Shown in pieces: positions 1 through 5,502 of a stretch of 7,110 nt of DNA. Below the pieces are notes generated by a model, which was not told the DNA's origin, did no database searches, and saw nothing but the letters and a program-made list of their open reading frames with translations. Source of the stretch: Candidatus Fonsibacter lacus (GTDB taxonomy: Bacteria > Pseudomonadota > Alphaproteobacteria > Pelagibacterales > Pelagibacteraceae); contig RGRP01000038.1 of assembly GCA_010021145.1 (NCBI GenBank), forward strand, positions 1-7,110, in the 5' to 3' direction. The number at the start of each line of letters is the position of its first letter. Position 1 is the stretch's first letter. A program made the position numbers and the translations under genes.

Positions 1-88
1 TACACTCTATTAGGTCAGTTGCTTGAAGGTTACCTGTGTGTGGTGTCAGATTAGTTCTCCAGTTACCCCACCAATCAATTAAGCTCAT
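1..88 (-). CDS. Unrecognised protein, N-terminal 29 codons (3'-truncated by window edge)
   Basis: The frame opens with ATG at 88 and stays open to the window edge, giving MSLIDWWGNWRTNLTPH and then TGNLQATDLIEC. Three Trp residues in the first ten positions are striking. I do not recognise the family. The ATG is preceded by the same A/T-rich element (TAATATAG-x-T) as the 483-aa gene, which supports it as a true start, and the gene continues the operon on the same strand. By position it is probably another structural gene (major tail, neck, head or portal), but the fragment is too short to decide. Confidence 0.5.
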   Translation of the reverse strand, partial: MSLIDWWGNWRTNLTPHTGNLQATDLIEC

Positions 89-117
89 AACTATATTACA
101 ATAACCAGGTTAAATGT
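89..117 (-). promoter_or_regulatory. 29-nt intergenic leader with A/T-rich start context (copy B)
   Basis: This gap lies between the TAA of the 145-aa gene and the ATG at 88. On the coding strand it begins ACATTTAACCTGGTTA and ends TAATATAGTT directly before ATG. It has the same length as the gap at 6947-6975 and matches it at 18 of 29 positions ungapped, including the first four bases and nine of the last ten. The element may define translation start in the absence of a Shine-Dalgarno sequence. Confidence 0.4.
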
Positions 118-555
118 TTATTCTAATGGCACAGCACAGTCAGTCCAATCATTAACTGTCAGCGTGATGTTCATCACATAGCCTGCAGCATAGTCAAGTA
201 GGTCATTATTCAATGCCAGAAATGATGGCACACCTACTACATCAAAGTTGTAGTCATTGCTGTCCATGTAGTACACATACAAGTCATTAAGTATCTGCTG
301 TGTGTCACTTAAGATAGTGATGATGTTAGCTCTATCCTTTTGGATGATGTCAAAGCAATAGATGTCAAAATTGAACTCGGATGTGTTCTCTGTAGGTGTA
401 ACACTTACAGGTACTACGAATACAATAGGATACTTCTCATCCTTAGTGGCGAAGTTGTAAAGCTGTTCCTTGAAGTCACTACCTACCTTCTTTACCTGTA
501 GGTGATTGTTATAGAATAGCTCAATGTGGTCAACGATAGCTTGTAGTGAGTTCAT
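118..555 (-). CDS. Putative tail terminator/tail completion protein, 145 aa
   Basis: This small acidic protein has a mixed alpha/beta layout. An N-terminal helix (SLQAIVDHIELFYNNHLQVK) leads to a YPIVFVVPVSVTP strand at 42-54. A second strand, FNFDIYCFDI, runs 61-70. A helix follows at 73-96 (DRANIITILSDTQQILNDLY), and the protein closes with AGYVMNITLTVNDW at 124-137. Helix, strand pair, helix and a final 'G-Y-x-M-x-I-x-L-T-V' strand is the layout of tail terminator and completion proteins (gpU-like fold), which cap the tail tube and join it to the head. The size is typical. From memory, similar uncharacterised proteins, with 'N-x-x-x-x-LSDT-x-x-I-L-N-D', recur in Bacteroidota phages. A neck or head-closure protein is an alternative. 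It is coupled to the tape measure gene by a 1-nt overlap and is followed by a 29-nt gap. Confidence 0.5.
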   Translation of the reverse strand: MNSLQAIVDHIELFYNNHLQVKKVGSDFKEQLYNFATKDEKYPIVFVVPVSVTPTENTSEFNFDIYCFDIIQKDRANIITILSDTQQILNDLYVYYMDSNDYNFDVVGVPSFLALNNDLLDYAAGYVMNITLTVNDWTDCAVPLE

Positions 556-557
556 TA
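553..557 (-). promoter_or_regulatory. TAATG stop/start overlap coupling tape measure and 145-aa gene
   Basis: On the coding strand the bases read TAATG: the TAA ends the tape measure gene, and its last A is the first base of the ATG of the 145-aa gene. With no Shine-Dalgarno sequence upstream, this one-base overlap is a strong sign of termination-reinitiation coupling. It also fixes the start of the 145-aa gene. Confidence 0.65.
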
Positions 558-2771
558 TAGTTCTGCGTTTTTGTTTATCTTATTAATCTTATGCTGCACA
601 TTGGTTATCTGTGTCTCTGATACCACAGCAGTCACTGTCATAGATGTCTGTGTCTCATTGGATGTGCTACCTGCACTGAAGGTATTGCCTGTGTTAGCTG
701 AGCCAAATAGTTGAGCTCCTTGAGGTACTTGTTGAGCTACTGATGCACCACCTGAAGCCTCGGAGCTTGTGCCTCCACCACCTGCTGATGGGGTGCCTCC
801 TGAGCTAAGTATCTGCTTAGCCTTCATGATGTTAGTGGCTATCTGAATGATACCTGAAGCATACTGAGCCGCACCCGCTGCACCTGCTGTGACTGAGTTA
901 AATGGATTAGCATTAGATAAAGCCACTAATGATGATATAGCTTTAGCTGTGTCTATACCTATCTGTACCAATGCTGTAGCTTTATTGAATTTCTCAAGTT
1001 TCTTTTGGTTCTTGATTAAAGAACCTGCAAAGCCACTCACTACATTAAAGATGTCATTTACTGCTGATATGATTGCATCACGTTCCTTTTGCTTAGCATC
1101 AATAGCTGCCTTTGCAGCATCCTCATCTAACTTTTCTTTATCTGTTTTGTACTTATCAGCCAAAGCCTTCTTAAGTATCTCATTATTTTCAGCAAGCTTA
1201 AGCTCTTCATTGTACTTAGTCTCAAGTGCTTTAAGTGACTTTTCATGATCAGTTAGTTGTTGATCTTGCAGTGCTTGTAGCATTGTCTCCTGTTGCTTTT
1301 TCTTAGCTGCTGCTCTCTTATCATCTTCCTGTTGCTCTTGCTGATTGTATAGCTCCGTTAATGTCTTCTTTTGTTCCTCAGTAAGTGTGATGTCATTCTT
1401 AACACCTTCCCTTAGCTTATCATACTTAGCCTTTTGCATAGCTAACTCCTTAGCTGTACCTTCCTCCATTAGCTGTAGCTGTAGGTCAGCTATGAGAGCA
1501 TTGCCCTTTCTTAAGTTATCCTCCTCAGCTTTTTTCTTAGCTGCATTAATAGCATCAATGGCTGCCTTCTCTTGCTCATTGTACATATTAATAAACTGTA
1601 ACTTCTCAGCAGCAGTCTTAGTGTTATCAGCTTTAAGGTCTTCACGAAGTCGCTTGTACTTCTCTTGAGCTATAGCTATCTCTCTTTGTGATTGATCCTG
1701 TATTAATGAAAGCTCATAGTCCTTGAGCTCCCTTGCATTCTTTAATCTATTAGCAGCTTCAGTCTTAGCTCTTTCACGAGCTTTCTCATAAGCCTCCTTA
1801 GCCTTTGCTGCTGCTTCATCTGCTGCCTCCTTTTCCTTGTCACTCTCTTCCTTAGCTGCCTTAGCTTTTATCTGAAGTCTGCTGTTGACACCATCTCTTA
1901 TGAGCTTATTCTCATCTTCTATTTGTTTCTTTAGCTCTTTACGTTTCTTATCTGCATCCTCACCCTCCTGGTGTCTCATAGCATCAAGTGCTTTCTTGGC
2001 TGAGGCCTTTCTCTTGATTGCCTCCTTCTCTAAGCTCCTTGACTTATCAAGTTCAAGTTGAGTAGTGTCCTTGCCTGCTATCTGAGCCATTGCTATTTCT
2101 TGGTCATAACCTGCAGAAATTGACTCAGCTCTTTTCTTAGAACTTTCACTTGCTTTCTCATTAGCCTTAGCCATCTTCTCAGCATTAGCATCTGCAGCAT
2201 GAGAAGTTAAGCCTAACCAATCAGTGAGCTCTTTGAATAAGTCAATGAGCATATTAACAGGCTTCATGAGGAAGTCAATAGCTTTCTGTAGTACTCCTAT
2301 CTTATCAAGGAATACAAGTATGGCAGCAACAATAGCAACAATAACAGCAACCAATAAAAATATAGGGTTAGCCATTAGAGTAGCACCTAATGATACGAAT
2401 GCCTTACCAATGTTCAATATGGTAGAGCCAAATCCTTTAGCTTGCTTAGTCAGGTCATCCGGTTTGAATGCTCTAATGGTTTGATTGAAGTTAGCTGAGT
2501 CCTTTGATGCCTTAGCAAAGTCTAAGTTCATGATGGAGTTCTGCATATCACTAAAAGCAGACTTAGCCTGGTCAAAGTTACTACCCTCTTTAAACTTAGC
2601 AATCTGCTTATTAACTCCCATTAGTTTCTTCTGCAAATCACCAGCTCTATCTGCATAGGCAGCAATCTGTTCCGGATCAGTGGAGTCAGCAATCTTATCT
2701 TTAAGGTCCTTAAGCTCAGCCTTGATGGCTGCTATACCTGTGAGCTTTAATGGTATTTCTACTTCATTCAT
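555..2771 (-). CDS. Tail tape measure protein, 738 aa
   Basis: The tape measure spans the tail tube, sets its length and usually helps DNA entry. Residues 1-110 are mostly helical. A hydrophobic stretch at 124-155 (NPIFLLVAVIVAIVAAILVF) is followed by an amphipathic segment at 156-190. Residues about 193-566 form one long Lys/Glu/Ala-rich coiled coil containing a degenerate repeat. Residues 567-650 are hydrophobic helices (DIFNVVSGFAGSLIKNQKKL, then ALVQIGIDTAKAISSLVALS and GIIQIATNIMKAKQIL). Residues 656-680 are a Gly/Ser-rich linker, and the end is polar (HKINKINKNAEL). A helical coiled coil with internal hydrophobic segments is the classic tape measure layout. At 0.15 nm per residue it predicts a tail of about 110 nm, suggesting a siphophage of modest length. 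No peptidase or lytic transglycosylase domain is visible. The start lies 1 nt after the stop of the 909-aa gene, and the stop overlaps the next start. Confidence 0.85.
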   Translation of the reverse strand: MNEVEIPLKLTGIAAIKAELKDLKDKIADSTDPEQIAAYADRAGDLQKKLMGVNKQIAKFKEGSNFDQAKSAFSDMQNSIMNLDFAKASKDSANFNQTIRAFKPDDLTKQAKGFGSTILNIGKAFVSLGATLMANPIFLLVAVIVAIVAAILVFLDKIGVLQKAIDFLMKPVNMLIDLFKELTDWLGLTSHAADANAEKMAKANEKASESSKKRAESISAGYDQEIAMAQIAGKDTTQLELDKSRSLEKEAIKRKASAKKALDAMRHQEGEDADKKRKELKKQIEDENKLIRDGVNSRLQIKAKAAKEESDKEKEAADEAAAKAKEAYEKARERAKTEAANRLKNARELKDYELSLIQDQSQREIAIAQEKYKRLREDLKADNTKTAAEKLQFINMYNEQEKAAIDAINAAKKKAEEDNLRKGNALIADLQLQLMEEGTAKELAMQKAKYDKLREGVKNDITLTEEQKKTLTELYNQQEQQEDDKRAAAKKKQQETMLQALQDQQLTDHEKSLKALETKYNEELKLAENNEILKKALADKYKTDKEKLDEDAAKAAIDAKQKERDAIISAVNDIFNVVSGFAGSLIKNQKKLEKFNKATALVQIGIDTAKAISSLVALSNANPFNSVTAGAAGAAQYASGIIQIATNIMKAKQILSSGGTPSAGGGGTSSEASGGASVAQQVPQGAQLFGSANTGNTFSAGSTSNETQTSMTVTAVVSETQITNVQHKINKINKNAEL
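732..806 (-). other. Gly/Ser-rich low-complexity linker near the tape measure C-terminus
   Basis: Residues 656-680 read SSGGTPSAGGGG and then TSSEASGGAS. This flexible linker separates the hydrophobic C-terminal helices from a final polar segment of about 58 residues, which would let that segment act as an independent anchor, for instance to the tail tip or to an assembly partner. Confidence 0.5.
1074..1739 (-). repeat. Three degenerate 70-78-residue coiled-coil repeats within the tape measure protein
   Basis: Residues about 345-566 contain three related units. Unit 1 has REIAIAQEKYKRLREDLKAD (363-382), unit 2 has KELAMQKAKYDKLREGVKND (441-460) and unit 3 has EKSLKALETKYNEELKLAEN (510-529). 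The aligned Tyr residues are 372, 450 and 520, giving spacings of 78 and 70. Units 1 and 2 also share the following MYNEQEK / LYNQQEQ and a closing AKKK block; unit 3 is more diverged. Gain or loss of such units would change tail length. Confidence 0.6.
2307..2402 (-). other. Hydrophobic membrane-inserting segment of the tape measure protein
   Basis: Residues 124-155 are nearly free of charge and contain a run of Val/Ile/Ala (LVAVIVAIVAAILVF). Such segments in tape measure proteins are thought to insert into the host inner membrane during DNA ejection. The segment is clear in the sequence; its function is taken from the family. Confidence 0.65.
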
Positions 2772-2772
2772 C

Positions 2773-5502
2773 TTATGGGTAGTATTTGATTTCTATTGTA
2801 GTCATGTTAAGATAGTTGTCACTGAAGCCAACACCTATCTGTGAAGTATCTACATATACACTGCTATCTGTTGAGACAAAGTATGCACTGTATATGCCAT
2901 CATATAGTGTAGTACCTATTAGTACGGTTAGCCTTTCCTTTGGTATGCTACCTAAATCCCATTGATCTAAGACTGCTTGGTATTGACCTACTCCTAAGTA
3001 GTTCCATGTAACCTGTCCTATGGTGTTCACTATCTCGAATGCAGTAGGAGCAGTAGCACCTGACTGCAACAGTACAGCTGTATAGGATAGGCATGGTGTC
3101 TGAACAGGTACTCCGTTTATCTTGCCATATACTGTGAGGTTGTCAGTATAGATACCATCCTCAGCTATGAGCTTGTTGTCAGTCACCACTACACTCTTGG
3201 TGCTTGGGTTAACCACATTACCTTTACCTGTTACTACTCCTGTACTACTATTAGGTACTACGTTGGAGTTAATGCTACGCACATTGAACATAGCTTGAGT
3301 AGATACATGACCTATAGGCCCATTGTTACCATTACCTATTGGAGCAGGTTGACCAGGTATAGCTGTAGAGCCAGGCAATACTCCCATCAAGTCTATCTCA
3401 CTATCTACACTGATGAGCTCTACCTGTGTGAGCTTGTTAGCATTGGCATCATAGTCAATCACCTTGTTAATGTTCCACCATGAGTTATCAATGCGTATCT
3501 TATCATTGAGCTCCATGGCTTGGATGTCTGCATCTCTTAGGTTGAAGTAGGCACTCAACATCTTACCATTATTAATCTGGCCCATTGTCCTACGCCAGTA
3601 CTTGTTGTAGAGGTTGTTATCGGTTAGCGTAAATGGCTGGTAGTAGTAGAATGAACAGATGGCATAGTTCAAATCCCATGAAGGATTGATAGGATCATTG
3701 AAGTGGCCGACATACGGATAGGCTGTGAGGCCTGTAGCTCCAACTGCACCATAGTCATAGATGTTGAATGCAGCACATGAAGTAAGCCCTACCTCAGCAG
3801 TGCTGTCATACAGGATGCGGATGTTAGTGTCAGGCTGTGAGCCTATGATCATTGGAACGTATGCACCAAAGACAGTATCAATGACCGGTGTAGGACTGAA
3901 CAGTATTTCCTTAGTAGTGATGTCCTTAACATACTCATTGTTGAAGATGACCTCAGCCTGTCCATATATCTGATTGGTAGCGTTGGTGTATGTCTCATTA
4001 GGTCCATCCTTATCAGCCTTATAGGTTAAGATGACCTTCTTATTGGTTAGCTCAGGTAGGAATGATAATGACTGTTCTTGGTCCTTGGCAAGCTTCAATG
4101 TCCAATCCACTTGCTTACCTGCATCATAGTAGTCATCCCTATGCACTAAGTTCAAAGTGTTAGGCTGTGACTTATCTACCTCAGCATAGATATTAAACAT
4201 ATTGAACACAGCACTAATGAAGTCACGTTGCTTAATCTTTTTAGGCACATAGTCATTGACATCAATAATACCACCAACAGCTACAATGTTGCTACTCGGT
4301 GTGATGCTGATGTCTGCTGAGTTAATGGTTAAGGTTAAGGTGTGATTTCCAAGATAGGAGCCTCCTGGGAAAATTGTTCCTGCTTGAGCATTCAATACCA
4401 ATGCAGTGAGCTGAGGCAATAGTGTTGGATCAGTAGCCTGAATAGTTATACTCAAGGTATCTGTAGTCACATTGTATGTACCTGCTGCTATAACCCCTGT
4501 AGGTCCATTGTACATTGGTGATTGTACTATTACAGTATATGGACTATTGAAGAATGAAACATAGTATTGAGGTGTACCAATACTAACAGTTGCACTTCCA
4601 AAAGTAATATCCAAGCTGAAGTTAACCAATATAGTGTACTCATAATACTGAGCATTAGCAGAGCTTATGTTGAATGGTGTAGTATATATTCCTGTGACAG
4701 GATCAAACAATCCTTGTGGATCTTCAAGCTCAGTCAATCCTGTAAATGTATATACTGAAGTAACAGGATAAATTGCCGGTACAGATGTCACAGTACTTGG
4801 TGTAGTCTTCTCAGCCTTTACCACATAGTCAGCATAGTCAAGGTTATCACTACCACCATTGTATGGAATGATGAGCTTATCAAACTTGGTATCACTCAAT
4901 GAGGCCCAATTGTATTGGAAACCTGCATTGGCAAAGATACGGTCAAAGTAAGTCTTAGCAAAGATAGCAGGCTTGAACTCAATGGTATTGTATGCATTGT
5001 CACCACTACCTGGCAGGAAGTACTTGAAGCCATCCACCTCAGTGTTACTAAAACGCATCTGCACATTGTTAGCATCATAGATGTGATTGAGGTCAGTGAA
5101 GTCTATATCTGTTAGCTCAAGGTTGTTAATGGCTGTAAAGAAGTCAGCCTTGTTATCCTTCACTAATACCTCATACTCAACGTGCTCTTCATAGCTACCT
5201 GTTATCTGTACCTTCTTAACTGCTGTGAGCTGTAGGCTTGCATCCTCCATGATAGGTATGCCATCCTGAATAACTGAGCAGGTAGTCAAGGCATTGATGT
5301 CAAATGTACCCGCTTGGATGTTCACATCATAGTAGTGGTTGAGTAGGTCATTGTTATTCTTACTACCTACCAATGTGATGGTCTTGGAAAAGTTACCTTT
5401 CCTCTGTGAGATATCCCTAATGTCGCCTACTTGGAATGTCAAAGGGAAAGCAGTACCTTCCTTAACATCAAGGTAGCCTGTTGCTAATTGTATCTTAACC
5501 AT
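2773..5502 (-). CDS. Large multidomain phage tail hub/adhesin-like structural protein, 909 aa
   Basis: Residues 1-120 form a beta-rich N-terminal domain (TAFPLTFQVGDIRDISQRKG, then SKTITLVGSKNN). Residues 170-200 carry FKPAIFAKTYFDRIFANAGF. Residues about 230-410 are a strand-rich, probably inserted segment. Residues 420-475 contain KKIKQRDFISAVFNMFNIYA and DWTLKLAKDQ, followed by LTYKADKDGPNETY and FSPTP at 535-539. Residues 650-700 contain FNLRDADIQAMELNDKIRI and VELISVDSEI. A Pro/Gly linker follows at about 709-735, and a separate C-terminal module occupies 736-909. From memory, the order 'SKTI-L ... DF---MFN ... DWT-K ... FSPTP ... FNL-D' matches a widespread uncharacterised Bacteroidota-phage tail family. 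A hub or tail-associated protein with receptor-binding parts fits the size, domain mix and position before the tape measure, but the exact role is inferred. No lysozyme or peptidase motif was found. The stop lies 1 nt before the tape measure ATG. Confidence 0.75.
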   Translation of the reverse strand: MVKIQLATGYLDVKEGTAFPLTFQVGDIRDISQRKGNFSKTITLVGSKNNNDLLNHYYDVNIQAGTFDINALTTCSVIQDGIPIMEDASLQLTAVKKVQITGSYEEHVEYEVLVKDNKADFFTAINNLELTDIDFTDLNHIYDANNVQMRFSNTEVDGFKYFLPGSGDNAYNTIEFKPAIFAKTYFDRIFANAGFQYNWASLSDTKFDKLIIPYNGGSDNLDYADYVVKAEKTTPSTVTSVPAIYPVTSVYTFTGLTELEDPQGLFDPVTGIYTTPFNISSANAQYYEYTILVNFSLDITFGSATVSIGTPQYYVSFFNSPYTVIVQSPMYNGPTGVIAAGTYNVTTDTLSITIQATDPTLLPQLTALVLNAQAGTIFPGGSYLGNHTLTLTINSADISITPSSNIVAVGGIIDVNDYVPKKIKQRDFISAVFNMFNIYAEVDKSQPNTLNLVHRDDYYDAGKQVDWTLKLAKDQEQSLSFLPELTNKKVILTYKADKDGPNETYTNATNQIYGQAEVIFNNEYVKDITTKEILFSPTPVIDTVFGAYVPMIIGSQPDTNIRILYDSTAEVGLTSCAAFNIYDYGAVGATGLTAYPYVGHFNDPINPSWDLNYAICSFYYYQPFTLTDNNLYNKYWRRTMGQINNGKMLSAYFNLRDADIQAMELNDKIRIDNSWWNINKVIDYDANANKLTQVELISVDSEIDLMGVLPGSTAIPGQPAPIGNGNNGPIGHVSTQAMFNVRSINSNVVPNSSTGVVTGKGNVVNPSTKSVVVTDNKLIAEDGIYTDNLTVYGKINGVPVQTPCLSYTAVLLQSGATAPTAFEIVNTIGQVTWNYLGVGQYQAVLDQWDLGSIPKERLTVLIGTTLYDGIYSAYFVSTDSSVYVDTSQIGVGFSDNYLNMTTIEIKYYP
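2776..3297 (-). other. C-terminal module of the 909-aa protein (linker, short repeat-like stem, terminal beta domain)
   Basis: After a Gly/Pro/Asn-rich linker (GQPAPIGNGNNGPIG), residues 736-800 form an extended Val/Asn-rich stem ending in DGIYTDNLTVYGKINGVPV. Residues about 801-909 form a final domain beginning TPCLSYTAVLLQSGATAPTA, with VNTIGQVTWNYLGVGQYQAV further on. From memory, the 'LLQSGATAPT-x-x-x-V-x-NTIG' pattern is a portable C-terminal domain of Bacteroidota phage fibres and related surface proteins. Its presence here suggests that the hub-like protein also carries an exposed, possibly receptor-facing tip. Confidence 0.45.
4273..4815 (-). other. Putative inserted beta-sandwich domain of the 909-aa tail protein
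   Basis: Residues about 230-410 are almost all Thr/Ser/Val/Ile/Tyr strands with few charged residues, unlike the flanking parts with their conserved helices. The segment DPVTGIYTTPFNISSANAQ followed by YYEYTILVNFSLDI resembles the 'F-x-x-T-G-x-Y-T-x-P ... Y-x-F' pattern of C1q/TNF-like jelly rolls. Base composition also looks more A/T-rich here, with only two CG dinucleotides over the stretch. Boundaries are approximate. A carbohydrate- or surface-binding role is a guess from the fold-like pattern. Confidence 0.3.
5495..5502 (-). promoter_or_regulatory. 8-nt stop/start overlap coupling the 483-aa and 909-aa genes
   Basis: On the coding strand the bases read ATGGTTAA. The ATG starts the 909-aa gene and the final TAA ends the 483-aa gene in another frame. 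There is no Shine-Dalgarno sequence upstream, only an A/T-rich run (GATATAGTAA), so re-initiation by terminating ribosomes is the likely way the downstream gene is translated. Confidence 0.6.

Noticed and set aside
89..117. Rho-independent terminator in the intergenic gaps
   Set aside because: Neither 29-nt gap contains a stable inverted repeat followed by a T-run on the coding strand.
1530..1542. A-rich run on the coding strand (AAGAAAAAAGC) as a possible -1 frameshift site in the tape measure gene
   Set aside because: The run is read as AAG AAA AAA GCT, so the heptamer is not in the X-XXY-YYZ phase needed, and the long frame continues normally. It simply encodes Lys-Lys-Lys.
889..1668. Two plus-strand open frames (889-1248 and 1345-1668) antisense to the tape measure gene
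   Set aside because: They are Ser/Leu-rich translations of the opposite strand of a Lys/Glu/Ala coiled coil, have no recognisable domain or start context, and are explained by the codon composition of the real gene.
2224..2484. Plus-strand open frame of 86 codons opposite the tape measure hydrophobic segment
   Set aside because: It lies wholly antisense to a confident gene and shows no family resemblance or initiation signal.
4325..4342. Short direct repeat GGTTAAGGTTAAGG on the plus strand
   Set aside because: It encodes an alternating Leu-Thr beta strand (LTLTIN) in the 909-aa protein and needs no other explanation.
4896..5115. Short open frames on both strands inside the 909-aa gene
   Set aside because: Both are out-of-frame shadows; the minus-strand one is a Met/Leu/Ser-rich frame within a well-supported coding region.
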